Source of the DNA: Actinophytocola sp963727495
GTDB lineage: Bacteria > Actinomycetota > Actinomycetes > Mycobacteriales > Pseudonocardiaceae
Reading direction: 5' to 3'
Assembly (NCBI GenBank): GCA_963727495.1
Contig: CAVSGQ010000009.1
Span: forward strand, 124,001 to 188,000
DNA: 64,000 nt
Below, piece after piece: positions 53,244 to 63,227 of the stretch. A program made the position numbers and the translations under genes. Position 1 is the stretch's first letter; each line of letters begins with the position of its first letter. The notes beneath the pieces are model-generated. The model did no database searches and was not told where the DNA came from. It saw nothing but the letters and a program-made list of their open reading frames with translations.

Positions 53244-56200
53244 GTGGCGGCTGACTCCTTCGTTCATCTTCATGTGCACACCGAGTACTCGATGCTCGAC
53301 GGCGCCGCCAAGGTCGCGCCGCTGATCAAGGAGGCCGAGCGGCTCGGCATGCCTGCCGTGGGCATGACCGACCACGGCAACATGTACGGCGCCGACGAGT
53401 TCTACCAGACCGCCAAGAAGGTCGGGATCAAGCCGATCATCGGCATCGAGGCCTACGTCGCGCCCAACAGCCGCTACCACAAGAAGCCGGTCTTCTGGGG
53501 CGAGGCACGCCAGCGCAGCACCGACGAGCTCGGCGAGGGCGGCGACGTCTCCGGCGCGGGCGCGTACACGCACATGACGATGGTCGCGGCCAACGCCACC
53601 GGCCTGCGGAACCTGTTCACGCTCTCGTCGCTGGCCAGCGTGCAAGGTCATTACCGCAAGCCGAGGATGGACCGGGAGCTGATCGCCGAACACGCCGAGG
53701 GGATCATCGCCACCACCGGCTGCCCGTCCGGCGAGGTGCAGACCCGGCTGCGGCTGGGCCAGAAGGCGGAGGCGCTGCGGGCCGCGTCGGACTACCGGGA
53801 CATCTTCGGCAGGGACAACTTCTTCCTCGAGCTGATGGACCACGGGCTGCCGATCGAGCGCTCGGTCCGCGAGGGCCTGCTCGACATCGCCCGCACGCTC
53901 GGCCTGCCGCCACTGGCCACGAACGACTCGCACTACGTCACCCAGGACCAGGCCGACGCGCACTCTGCGCTGCTGTGCGTGCAGTCCGGCAAGACGCTGT
54001 CCGACCCCAACCGCTTCAAGTTCGACGGTGACGGCTACTACCTCAAGTCGGCCGACGAGATGCGTGCGTACTGGGATCGGGAGGTGCCCGGCGCCGCCGA
54101 CTCGACACTGCTGATCGCCGAGCGGGTCGAGTCCTACGAGGAGGTCTGGGCCCACGTCGACCGGATGCCGGTGTTCGACGTGCCGGCCGGCGAGACCCAG
54201 GCCAGCTGGCTGCACAAGGAGGTCATGCGCGGCCTGACCTGGCGGTTCCCCGACGGCATCCCCGACGGGTACACCGAGCGGGCCGAGTTCGAGCTCGGCG
54301 TGATCACCCAGAAGGGCTTCCCGGCCTACTTCCTCGTGGTCGCCGACCTGGTCAGCTACGCGCGCCGGGTGGGCATCCGGGTCGGCCCCGGCCGTGGCTC
54401 GGCCGCCGGCTCGCTGGTGGCCTACGCGCTGGGCATCACCAACCTCGACCCGATCCCGCACGGCCTGCTGTTCGAGCGGTTCCTCAACCCCGAGCGCACC
54501 GCCATGCCCGACATCGACATCGACTTCGACGACCGCCGCCGCGGCGAGATGATCGCCTACGCCACCGACAAGTACGGCTCGGACAAGGTCGCCCAGGTCA
54601 TCACGTTCGGCACCATCAAGACCAAGGCCGCGCTCAAGGACTCCGCCCGCGTCCTGCACGGCCAGCCGGGCTTCGCGATCGCCGACCGGATCTCCAAGGC
54701 GCTGCCGCCGCCGATCATGGCCAAGGACATCCCGCTGTCCGGCATCGTCGATCCCAAACACGAGCGCTACGCCGAGGCCGCCGAGGTGCGCACGCTCGTC
54801 GAGACCGACACCGAGGTGTCGAAGATCTTCGAGACGGCGCGCGGGCTCGAGGGCCTCATCCGCAACGCGGGCGTGCACGCGTGCGCGGTGATCCTCTCGA
54901 AGACGCCGCTGATGGAGTCCATCCCGCTGTGGCAGCGCGACGACGGCTCGGTCATCACCGGCTGGGACTACCCCTCGTGCGAGGCCATCGGCCTGCTGAA
55001 GATGGACTTCCTGGGCCTGCGCAACCTCACGGTCATCGGCGACGCGATCGACAACATCAAGGCCAACCGCGGCGAGGACATCGACCTCGACACGCTCGGC
55101 CTGGAGGACGCCAACACCTACAAGCTGCTCTCCCGCGGCGACACGCTCGGCGTGTTCCAGCTGGACGGCGGGCCGATGCGCGACCTGCTGCGCCGCATGC
55201 AGCCGACCGGGTTCGAGGACATCGTCGCGGTCGGCGCGCTGTACCGGCCGGGTCCGATGGGCATGAACGCCCACAACGACTACGCCGACCGCAAGAACAG
55301 CCGGCAGAAGATCAAGCCGATCCACCCCGAGCTCGAGGAACCGCTCAAGGACGATCCTCGGCGAGACGTACCGCCTGATCGTCTACCAAGAGCAGATCAT
55401 GGCCATCGCCCAGAAGGTCGCCGGCTACTCCATGGGACAGGCCGACGTGCTCCGCAAGGCGATGGGCAAGAAGAAGCAGGAGGTGCTCGACGCCGAGTTC
55501 GAGCGCTTCGAGGCCGGTATGCGGGCGAGCGAGCTGCGGCCGGGCGGCTTCTCCCCGGCGGCGAGCAAGGCGTTGTGGGACACGATCCTCCCGTTCGCCG
55601 GGTACGCGTTCAACAAGTCGCACGCGGCGGCCTACGGGCTGGTGTCGTACTGGACGGCCTACCTCAAGGCGAACTACCCGGCCGAGTACATGGCCGCGCT
55701 GCTCACCTCGGTGGCGGACAACAAGGACAAGTCGGCGGTCTACCTGTCCGAGTGCCGCCGGTCGGGCATCAAGGTGCTGCCGCCGGACGTCAACGAGTCG
55801 GGCCTGCGCTTCGCCGCGGTCGGCACCGACATCCGCTTCGGGCTCGGCGCGGTGCGCAACGTCGGCGCGAACGTCGTCGACTCGATCATCCAGTCGCGCG
55901 AGGCCAAGGGCGCGTACACCTCGTTCACCGACTTCCTCGACAAGTCGGAACTGGTGTGCTGCAACAAGAGGGTCGTCGAGTCGCTGATCAAGTCCGGCGC
56001 GTTCGACTCGCTCGGGCACACCCGGCTGTCGCTGGTGCAGGTGCACGAGGAGGCGGTCGAGGCGGTCGTCGGGCTCAAGCGCCAGGAGGCGATGGGCCAG
56101 TTCGACCTGTTCGGCGGCGACGACACCACCCCGGCGTCGAGCGACTCGTCCCCGCTGGCGCACCTGCGGTTCACCGCCGAGGAGTGGCCGCGCAAGCAGT

Positions 56201-56829
56201 TGCTGGGCTACGAGCGGGAGATGCTGGGCCTGTACGTGTCGGCGCACCCGCTGGACGGCGCCGAGCGGTTGCTGCGCAAGCACGCCCCGAAGCCGATCGC
56301 GGAGATCATCAGCGACGCGCCGAAGGAGGGCGAGATCGTGCTGTCCGGCATGATCTCCGCGCTGGAGCGCCGGGTGAACAAGCAGGGCGAGCCGTGGGCG
56401 ATCTGCACGATCGAGGACCTGGACGCCTCCATCGAGGTGCTGTTCTTCGCCAAGTCGTACTCGGTGCTGTCCCAGGACCTCGTCGAGGACGCCGCGGTGG
56501 CCGTCAAGGGCCGGGTGAACTGGCGCGAGGACAAGATGTCGGTGTTCGGCTCGGGCCTGATCCCGCTGGACATCAACGACGCGGACCTCGCGGCGCCGGG
56601 GGAGGCGGCCCCGTTCGTGTTGCTGTGCAACCCGGTCAAGCTGAACGACGACGTGGTCGGCGAGCTGAAGAACACGCTGGCGGCCCACCGGGGCGACACC
56701 CCGGTGCACCTGAAGTTCGCGCACAAGGAGAACGGGGTCACCCTGGCGCTGGACGACTACCCGATCAAGGTGACACCCGCGTTCCTCGGTGAGATCAAGG
56801 CGATTCCCGGGGTGGCGGTCGACGCCTGA
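53244..56829 (+). CDS. dnaE: DNA polymerase III alpha subunit DnaE1, frame broken by one insertion
   Basis: Replicative polymerase. The N-terminal PHP domain starts HLHVHTEYSMLDGAAKV and the C-family palm catalytic Asp are in PDIDIDFDDRRR. The thumb/fingers, HhH and OB domains follow to the end. The frame is broken near 55352 (AAGGACGATCC, one extra base); the correct continuation begins ILGETYRLIVYQEQIM. Removing one base gives 1195 codons (1194 residues), the usual actinobacterial DnaE1 length. The GTG at 53244 is supported by TAGGGT (53230-53235) 8 bp upstream (leaderless). An error is likely since dnaE is essential. Confidence 0.95.
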
Positions 56830-56908
56830 CGTTCGCCCGACGGCTCCCGCGCGGTCGGGCCGGAGTGGTTGGAGCGCCGCCTTCACCGGAACCAGGACGG
56901 GGTGTCGT

Positions 56909-58510
56909 ATGTGGGTCGGGGCAAGGAAGTTCGCCGTACCGGTGGGGGCCGCGCTCGTGGCGGCGGCCCTCGCGGGCCCCACCGCGGTGGCCGAGCGCGG
57001 TCACGGGGGTCCGCACGGGCTGCCACTGGGGCCACGTGACCTGCCCGAGTCCCGCACGGGCGAGACGCTCCGGCCCGGCGTCACCCTGACCACGATCGTC
57101 CGCGGCGAGCCGGACCCGGCCGACGGGTGGACGGTCGAGATCGCCGTGCCGGGCGGCGGCGACCCCGACCCCGACGCGCCGCCCACCGCGATCGCCGACC
57201 GGGCGCACGCCGACGCCCTGGTCGAGGCGCTGGCCGCGGACGGTTTCCCCGCCCGGGCGGAGGAGGTCACCACGCCGCCGCTCGCCGACTTCGCCGGTGG
57301 CACGCTCGGCTTCCGCGTGCGGACCGGGCTGACCGCGGACAAGGCCGCGGCCGACGCGGTGCTCGCCCGGGCACGGGCCGCGGGCTTCACCGCGTCCACG
57401 GTGTTCACCGGCTGGGACGGCGCGCCGGCCGACCGCGGGCCGTGGCGCGTCCAGGTGCTGACCATCGACCCGGCGAGGTTCCGGGGCGACCTCGCCGGCG
57501 ACTTCGGCCCGGACATCGAGCGGCGCGAGACGACCAGCGCGCTGGCCGGTGCGCGCGGCGCGACGGCCGCGGTCAACGCCGGCTTCTTCGTGCTCGACCC
57601 CGCCTCCGGCGCGCCCGGCGACCCGGCCGGACTCGGTGTCTACAACGGACAGCTGCTGAGCGAGGCGGTCAACGGCCGCCCGGTGTTCGCGTTCACCGCC
57701 GACGGCCGGCACGCCGGCGTCGCCCGGTACCGCTGGGCCGGCCAGGTGCGCGCCGGCCGCGCCGCGCTGCCCCTCGACGGGATCGACCGGGCGCCCGGCC
57801 TCATCCGCAACTGCGGCGGCACCCCCGACGACCTGCCCACCAGCCACCCGCTGCACGACACCACCTGCACCGACCCGGACGAGGTGGTCGTGTTCACCGG
57901 CCGGTACGGGGTGAGCACCCCGGCCGGTGACGGCGTGGAGGCGGTACTGGACCGCCACGGACGGGTGAGCGAGGTCCGCTCTCCGCGCGGCGGCCCGCTG
58001 CCGCCCGGCGCCCGCTCGGTCCAGGCCACCGGCGACGAGGCGGCGGCCCTGCGCGCGATGGCGCGTCCCGGTGTGCGCCTGGAGGTGCGCACCCACCTCA
58101 CCGACCTGCACGGACACGCCGTGCGCACGCCCCAGATGGTGGTCAACGGCGGCCCGGAGCTCGTGCGCAACGGCCGTCCACACGCGACACCGATGGCCGA
58201 CGGCATGGTCCGCCCGGGTGACCCGAGCTTCTACTACGGCTGGGTGGCCAAGCGAAACCCCCGCACGATCGCCGGGGTCGACGCCCGCGGCCGGATCATG
58301 CTCGTCACGGCGGACGGCCGGGCGGTCGACAGCCTGGGCCTGTCGATCGCCGAGAGCGCCGCGGTCGCCGGCGTGCTGGGCATGCGGAACGCGGTGAACC
58401 TCGACGGCGGCGGCTCCACGACGATGGTCGTGAACGGCCAGGTCGTGAACCACCCGTCCGACGCGACCGGCGAACGCCCGGTGGGCGACGCGATCCTGAT
58501 CCTGCCCTGA
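56909..58510 (+). CDS. Secreted phosphodiester glycosidase (NAGPA domain) protein
   Basis: A protein of 533 residues. Signal peptide (FAVPVGAALVAAALAGPTAVA) followed by a SPOR-like repeat region (about residues 70-170, VEIAVPGGG ... FRVRTG). A C-terminal phosphodiester glycosidase domain, like that of the mammalian uncovering enzyme, is recognised by AAVNAGFF, NGRPVFAFTADG and NLDGGGSTTMVVNGQVVN. It probably hydrolyses a sugar phosphodiester outside the cell. The ATG is at 56909, 79 bp after dnaE. Confidence 0.88.
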   Translation: MWVGARKFAVPVGAALVAAALAGPTAVAERGHGGPHGLPLGPRDLPESRTGETLRPGVTLTTIVRGEPDPADGWTVEIAVPGGGDPDPDAPPTAIADRAHADALVEALAADGFPARAEEVTTPPLADFAGGTLGFRVRTGLTADKAAADAVLARARAAGFTASTVFTGWDGAPADRGPWRVQVLTIDPARFRGDLAGDFGPDIERRETTSALAGARGATAAVNAGFFVLDPASGAPGDPAGLGVYNGQLLSEAVNGRPVFAFTADGRHAGVARYRWAGQVRAGRAALPLDGIDRAPGLIRNCGGTPDDLPTSHPLHDTTCTDPDEVVVFTGRYGVSTPAGDGVEAVLDRHGRVSEVRSPRGGPLPPGARSVQATGDEAAALRAMARPGVRLEVRTHLTDLHGHAVRTPQMVVNGGPELVRNGRPHATPMADGMVRPGDPSFYYGWVAKRNPRTIAGVDARGRIMLVTADGRAVDSLGLSIAESAAVAGVLGMRNAVNLDGGGSTTMVVNGQVVNHPSDATGERPVGDAILILP

Positions 58511-58545
58511 CCGGCCCGCGCCGGGCGGCGGTTAGCCTGCGGTGC

Positions 58546-59814
58546 GTGGATGTCGACGAGCTGATCGCGCTGGACCGGGCGCACGTGTGGCACCCCTACG
58601 GGCCCATGCCGGGCACCACCGCCCCCCTCGTGGTCGAGGAGGCCGCCGGCGTCCGGCTCCGGCTGGCGGACGGGCGGGAGCTCGTCGACGGTATGTCCTC
58701 CTGGTGGGCGGCCATCCACGGCTACCGGCACCCGGTCCTCGACGACGCCCTCGCCCGCCAGGCCGGCCGGATGAGCCACGTCATGTTCGGCGGGCTCACC
58801 CACGAGCCCGCGGTCACCCTGGCCGCCCGGCTGGTCGAGATCACGCCGGAGCCGCTGCGGCACGTCTTCCTCTGCGACTCCGGCTCCGTCTCCGTCGAGG
58901 TCGCCGTGAAGATGTGCCTGCAGTTCTGGCGCTCGGCGAACCGCCCCGAGAAGCGCCGCCTGCTCACCTGGCGCGGCGGCTACCACGGCGACACCTTCCA
59001 CCCCATGAGCGTCTGCGACCCCGACGGCGGTATGCACAGCCTGTGGCGCGGCGTCCTGCCCGGCCAGGTCTTCGCCGACGCGCCCCCGCCGCACACCAGC
59101 CACGACTACGTCCAGCACCTCGCCGACCTCGTCGAGCGGCACGCCGGCGAGCTCGCCGCCGTCATCGTCGAGCCGGTCGTGCAGGGCGCGGGCGGCATGC
59201 GCTTCCACGATCCCCGCTACCTGCACGTCCTGCGCGAGCTCACCCTCGCCCACGACGTCCTGCTGATCTTCGACGAGATCGCCACCGGGTTCGGCCGGAC
59301 GGGCGAGCTATTCGCCGCCGACCACGCGGGCGTCAGCCCGGACGTGATGTGCGTCGGCAAGGCGCTCACCGGCGGCTACCTCACCGCGGCCGCCGCCCTG
59401 TGCACCGGCCGTGTCGCGGACGGCATCTCGCGCGGTGCCGTCCCGGTCCTCGCGCACGGCCCGACCTTCATGGGCAACCCGCTGTCCTCGGCCGTCGCCA
59501 ACGCCTCCATCGACCTGCTGCTCGGCCAGGACTGGCGCGGCACCGTCAAGCGCATCGAGGCCGCGCTCGCCGACGGCCTCGCCCCGGCAGCCGACATCCC
59601 GGGCGTGGTCGACGTCCGGGTGCTCGGCGCGATCGGCGTCCTCCAGCTCGACCACGACGTCGACCTCGCCGCGGCCACCCGTGCCGCCGTCGAGGCCGGC
59701 GTCTGGCTGCGCCCGTTCCGTGACCTGGTCTACGCGATGCCGCCCTACGTGTGCGACCCGGCGGACATCGCCCGCATCACCGCCGCGATGCGCGCCGCGG
59801 CCCGCGTCGGGTAG
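58546..59814 (+). CDS. bioA: Adenosylmethionine-8-amino-7-oxononanoate aminotransferase BioA
   Basis: A protein of 422 residues. PLP enzyme converting 8-amino-7-oxononanoate to 7,8-diaminononanoate with SAM as amino donor. BioA motifs are HVWHPYGPM, DGMSSWWAAIHGY, GGYHGDTF, IFDEIATGFGRTG and the PLP-lysine region VGKALTGGY. The GTG start follows a TAGCCT -10 by 7 bp (leaderless). bioF is not in the window. Confidence 0.95.
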   Translation: MDVDELIALDRAHVWHPYGPMPGTTAPLVVEEAAGVRLRLADGRELVDGMSSWWAAIHGYRHPVLDDALARQAGRMSHVMFGGLTHEPAVTLAARLVEITPEPLRHVFLCDSGSVSVEVAVKMCLQFWRSANRPEKRRLLTWRGGYHGDTFHPMSVCDPDGGMHSLWRGVLPGQVFADAPPPHTSHDYVQHLADLVERHAGELAAVIVEPVVQGAGGMRFHDPRYLHVLRELTLAHDVLLIFDEIATGFGRTGELFAADHAGVSPDVMCVGKALTGGYLTAAAALCTGRVADGISRGAVPVLAHGPTFMGNPLSSAVANASIDLLLGQDWRGTVKRIEAALADGLAPAADIPGVVDVRVLGAIGVLQLDHDVDLAAATRAAVEAGVWLRPFRDLVYAMPPYVCDPADIARITAAMRAAARVG

Positions 59815-59825
59815 TCCACACGCGA

Positions 59826-60164
59826 CTATCTACACCGGACGGAGGCGGCGCCGCGCCTGCGCCGGTAGGAGTTCAGCGTCGCGGCCAGCTCCAGGTCCGT
59901 CGGCTCCACGAGCACCGTGCCGTGCGGGGCCACCACCACCGGGATGTTGCTCCGCCCGCCGGCGATCACCGCCGCGAGCGCCCGCGACGCCTCGTCCGCG
60001 CTCGTGTCGATCGTCGTGAACGGCACGTTGTGCTTGGTCAGCCACGCCTTCGCGCGCCGGCAGTCGACGCACCAGTCGGCACCGAACATCGTCACGCACT
60101 CGGGCTGGGCCAGGGTCAGCGCCGCCACCGCGGCCCGCGCGTCCCCCTCCACCCTGACGATCAC
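59826..60164 (-). CDS. Glutaredoxin-like (mycoredoxin-type) protein
   Basis: A protein of 112 residues. Thioredoxin fold with the dithiol motif Cys32-V-D-Cys35 in GADWCVDCRRAK and a cis-Pro in SNIPVVV. It probably reduces mixed disulfides or protein disulfides in the cytosol; relation to mycoredoxin is suggested but not certain. The GTG start is leaderless (TAAGGT 6 bp upstream). It lies head-on between bioA and bioD in the opposite direction. Confidence 0.85.
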   Translation of the reverse strand: MIVRVEGDARAAVAALTLAQPECVTMFGADWCVDCRRAKAWLTKHNVPFTTIDTSADEASRALAAVIAGGRSNIPVVVAPHGTVLVEPTDLELAATLNSYRRRRGAASVRCR

Positions 60165-60231
60165 GCGTAGACCTTACTCAGCCCGGGGCGGGTGCGGTTG
60201 CGGCATTCGGGTGGGACTAGCCTGACGCTCC

Positions 60232-60951
60232 GTGAGTGTCATGGTGCTCACGGGCACGGGAACCGGGGTCGGCAAGACGGTGGTCACCGCGGCCGTCGCG
60301 GCGCTGGCGCTGGACCGCAGCCGCAGCGTCGCGGTGCTGAAGCCGGCGCAGACCGGCGTCGGGCCCGACGAGCCGGGCGACGTGGCGGAGGTCGGCCGGC
60401 TCGCCGGCGACGGCGTCACCACCTGGGAGCTCGGCCGGTACCCGGACCCGCTCGCCCCCGGCGCCGCCGCGCGCCGGGCCGGCCTGCGTCCGGTCACCCC
60501 GTCGCAGGCCGCGTCCGCCGCGGTGGAGCTCTCGCGCGGCCACGACCAGGTTCTCGTCGAGGGCGCCGGCGGGCTGCTCGTGCGCTTCGACGACGACGGC
60601 GGCACCATCGCCGACGTGGCGTGGTCGCTGGGTGCCCCGGTGCTGATCGTCGCGGAGGCGGGGCTGGGCACGCTCAACGCCACCGCGCTCACGGCCGAGG
60701 TCCTGCGGCAGCGCGGCATCGAGTGCGCGGGCGTCGTGGTCGGCTCCTGGCCCGCCGAACCCGACCTGGCCGCCCGCTGCAACCTCGACGACCTGCCGCT
60801 GGTCGCCGAGGCCCCGCTGGTCGGCGCCATGCCGGAGCAGGCGGCCTCGCTGGCACGGGCGGAGTTCCTCTCCGTCGCCCGCCGCTCGCTCGCCCCCTTG
60901 CTGGGTGGCGAGTTCGACGCGAACGGCTTCGCCGCCGAGCACGCGGCGTGA
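60232..60951 (+). CDS. bioD: Dethiobiotin synthetase BioD
   Basis: A protein of 239 residues. ATP-dependent carboxylation/ring closure of diaminononanoate to dethiobiotin. The P-loop GTGTGVGKTVV (residues 8-18), KPAQTG and VEGAGGLLV are present. The GTG start is preceded by TAGCCT (8 bp), mirroring the bioA promoter, so leaderless. Confidence 0.94.
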   Translation: MSVMVLTGTGTGVGKTVVTAAVAALALDRSRSVAVLKPAQTGVGPDEPGDVAEVGRLAGDGVTTWELGRYPDPLAPGAAARRAGLRPVTPSQAASAAVELSRGHDQVLVEGAGGLLVRFDDDGGTIADVAWSLGAPVLIVAEAGLGTLNATALTAEVLRQRGIECAGVVVGSWPAEPDLAARCNLDDLPLVAEAPLVGAMPEQAASLARAEFLSVARRSLAPLLGGEFDANGFAAEHAA

Positions 60952-61060
60952 TGGCGGGCGCCTCGAGGCCGGGTAGCCGCGTGACAGACATCGCGTTCGT
61001 GCCGGCGCCGGGTGCGGCAGACTGGCCCGGAACGGCGAAGATCCACCGAGGAGGGAACGC

Positions 61061-62110
61061 GTGACCGCTGCTCGCGAACGGGCCGCCCGACGATCCGAGG
61101 CGGACGGCACGCGCGGCGACGTGCTCGCCGTGGCGCGGGACCAGGTGCTCGACCGCGGCGCCGGCCTGACCGAGGAGCAGATCCTCGAGGTGCTGCGGCT
61201 GCCCGACGACCGGATTCCCGAGCTGCTCGCGCTCGCCCACGAGGTGCGCATGCGCTGGTGCGGCCCGGAGGTCGAGGTCGAGGGCATCGTCAGCCTCAAG
61301 ACCGGCGGATGCCCCGAGGACTGCCACTTCTGCTCGCAGTCCGGCCGGTTCCCCTCGCCGGTGCGCTCGGCGTGGCTGGACATTCCCGGCTTGGTGCGGG
61401 CCGCCCGCGAGACCGCCGCCACCGGCGCCAGCGAGTTCTGCATCGTGGCCGCGGTGCGCGGGCCGGACGCGCGGCTGATCTCCCAGGTCCGCGACGGCAT
61501 CAGGGCGATCCGCGAGGACGGCAACGACATCCAGATCGCCTGCTCGCTCGGCATGCTCACGCAGGCGCAGGTCGACGAGCTCGTCGAGATGGGCGTGCAC
61601 CGCTACAACCACAACCTGGAGACCGCCCGCTCGCACTTCCCGAGCGTCGTCACCACGCACTCGTGGGAGGAGCGCTGGGACACGCTGCGGATGGTCCACG
61701 CGGCCGGCATGGAGGTCTGCTGCGGCGGCATCATCGGCATGGGCGAGACGGTCGGGCAGCGCGCCGAGTTCGCCGCCCAGCTCGCCGAGCTGGACCCGCA
61801 CGAGGTGCCGATGAACTTCCTCATCCCGCAGCCCGGTACCCCCTACGAGCACCTCGACGTGGTCGACGGCAAGGACGCGCTGCGCACGGTCGGCGCGTTC
61901 CGGCTCGCGATGCCGCGCACGATCCTGCGCTTCGCCGGCGGGCGCGAGCTGACCCTCGGCGACCTCGGCGCGGAGCAGGGCATGCTCGGTGGCATCAACG
62001 CGATCATCGTCGGCAACTACCTGACCAACCTCGGCCGCCCGGCCCAGCAGGACCTGGACATGCTGACCGAGCTGAACATGCCGATCAAGGCGCTGAGCGA
62101 GACGCTCTGA
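61061..62110 (+). CDS. bioB: Biotin synthase BioB
   Basis: A protein of 349 residues. Radical-SAM enzyme inserting sulfur into dethiobiotin. The 4Fe-4S motif CPEDCHFC has Cys84, Cys88 and Cys91. The 2Fe-2S/substrate region includes GASEFCIVAAVRGP and YNHNLETA. The GTG at 61061 has GAGGAG upstream. The next gene encodes the auxiliary protein BsaP, and the two may be co-translated. Confidence 0.96.
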   Translation: MTAARERAARRSEADGTRGDVLAVARDQVLDRGAGLTEEQILEVLRLPDDRIPELLALAHEVRMRWCGPEVEVEGIVSLKTGGCPEDCHFCSQSGRFPSPVRSAWLDIPGLVRAARETAATGASEFCIVAAVRGPDARLISQVRDGIRAIREDGNDIQIACSLGMLTQAQVDELVEMGVHRYNHNLETARSHFPSVVTTHSWEERWDTLRMVHAAGMEVCCGGIIGMGETVGQRAEFAAQLAELDPHEVPMNFLIPQPGTPYEHLDVVDGKDALRTVGAFRLAMPRTILRFAGGRELTLGDLGAEQGMLGGINAIIVGNYLTNLGRPAQQDLDMLTELNMPIKALSETL

Positions 62111-62112
62111 CC

Positions 62113-62325
62113 ATGTACTGCGTGCACTGCGGCAAGCCGGCGGGCGAGGGCGACCACACCCGGTGCGCCGGCGCGCGCGGGGCGCTGGAGCCACCGCGCC
62201 ACTGCCCCGAGTGCGCGCGCCGCATGGTCGTCCAGGTGACCCCGTCCGGCTGGTCCGCGCGATGCAGCCGGCACGGTGACCGCACGTCGTACGACGCGCC
62301 GCCGCCGACTAGTCTTCGTTATTGA
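62113..62325 (+). CDS. bsaP: Biotin synthase auxiliary protein BsaP
   Basis: A protein of 70 residues, very Cys-rich: Cys3-x-x-Cys6, Cys18, Cys31-x-x-Cys34 and Cys51. Mycobacterial BsaP, encoded next to bioB, has been reported to support the iron-sulfur chemistry of BioB. Here it begins two bases after the bioB stop, which fits. Length and the two CxxC pairs agree with the family. Confidence 0.88.
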   Translation: MYCVHCGKPAGEGDHTRCAGARGALEPPRHCPECARRMVVQVTPSGWSARCSRHGDRTSYDAPPPTSLRY

Positions 62326-62351
62326 CAGCTGGTGACGGAGCGGAGGCAGGC

Positions 62352-62999
62352 GTGTCGGAACAGCCGGTCGGGGCGCAGGACGCCGCCCCACCCCGGGCGG
62401 AGCACGCCGCGGACAACGGTTCCGGCCCGACCGGGTACCCGCCGTCCGGCTACCACCCGTACGACGTGCCAGCCTGGCGGTTCGAACGGCCCCGCGTCGT
62501 GATCAAGGCCGACCTGCTGCCCGCGGTGAGCACGCTGTTCACGGTGTCGCTGTTCGGCCTCGCGGTCGGCTGGCTGTGGTCGCTGCTCGCGCCGCCGCAG
62601 CGCATGGTGATCGCCCAGGACGGCAAGGCTGTCCCGCTCACCGCGGAGAGCTTCCACCGCTTCGACGACCTCGCGCTGTTCACCGTGATGGGCCTCGGCG
62701 CCGGTCTGTGCACCGGTCTGGCCGTGTGGTTCCTCCGCGAGCGCCGCGGCCCGGTGATGCTGGTCGCCGCCGTGCTCGGCGCCGCCGCGGGCGGCTGGCT
62801 CGCGATGCGCGTCGGCCTCGGCTGGGCCGAGGGCCGCTACCCGGTCGGCGGCGACGTCAAGGTGCTCGACGTCGTGGTGCGGGCGCCGCAGCTGGAGTCC
62901 GGCTGGGTGCTGCTGGCCTGGCCGCTGACCGCCGCGCTGGTGTACGGCGTGATGGCCGCGTGGAACAGCACGGACGACCTCGGCCGCCGGCTGGGCTGA
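62352..62999 (+). CDS. DUF2567 family membrane protein
   Basis: A protein of 215 residues. A short Pro-rich cytoplasmic N-terminus (GYPPSGYHPYDVP) precedes about four membrane helices (first: LPAVSTLFTVSLFGLAVGWLW). DUF2567 proteins are actinobacterial and uncharacterised; here it follows bioB and bsaP. The GTG at 62352 has CGGAGG upstream; TTG at 62322 (overlapping the bsaP stop) is an alternative. The gene converges with the LON-domain gene across repeat array 3. Confidence 0.82.
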   Translation: MSEQPVGAQDAAPPRAEHAADNGSGPTGYPPSGYHPYDVPAWRFERPRVVIKADLLPAVSTLFTVSLFGLAVGWLWSLLAPPQRMVIAQDGKAVPLTAESFHRFDDLALFTVMGLGAGLCTGLAVWFLRERRGPVMLVAAVLGAAAGGWLAMRVGLGWAEGRYPVGGDVKVLDVVVRAPQLESGWVLLAWPLTAALVYGVMAAWNSTDDLGRRLG

Positions 63000-63027
63000 C
63001 GGCGCTTCGCCAGCCCTACCCGACCCA

Positions 63028-63227
63028 CCCGACCCCCATCCGGTCGACCCGACCCGTCGCGCGGTCGACCCGACCTGTCACGCGGTCGACCCGACCCCCC
63101 ACGCGGTCGAGTCGTCCTGTGGCGCGGTCGAGTCGACCTGTCGCGCGGTCGACCCGACGCTGGGCGCGCCGGTCGGTTCGGTGATGTGTGGGGTCGGCTC
63201 GTCCGCGTCGCGGGTCGGGTCGGGCGG
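63028..63227. repeat. Array of 21-bp GTCGA-rich units in opposed orientations (array 3)
   Basis: One partial and five full 21-bp units run from 63028 to 63152, e.g. with the core GTCGCGCGGTCGA. A short junction (GACGCTGGGCGCGCC) leads to inverted units (63171-63191 and 63192-63212) with GGTCGGTTCGG. It sits between convergent genes and reaches the stop codon of the leftward LON-domain gene. Same architecture as the arrays at 465 and 35003. Confidence 0.87.

Noticed and set aside
58546..62110. Incomplete biotin pathway (no bioF) as evidence of loss
   Set aside because: bioF can lie elsewhere in actinobacterial genomes; absence in this window says nothing.
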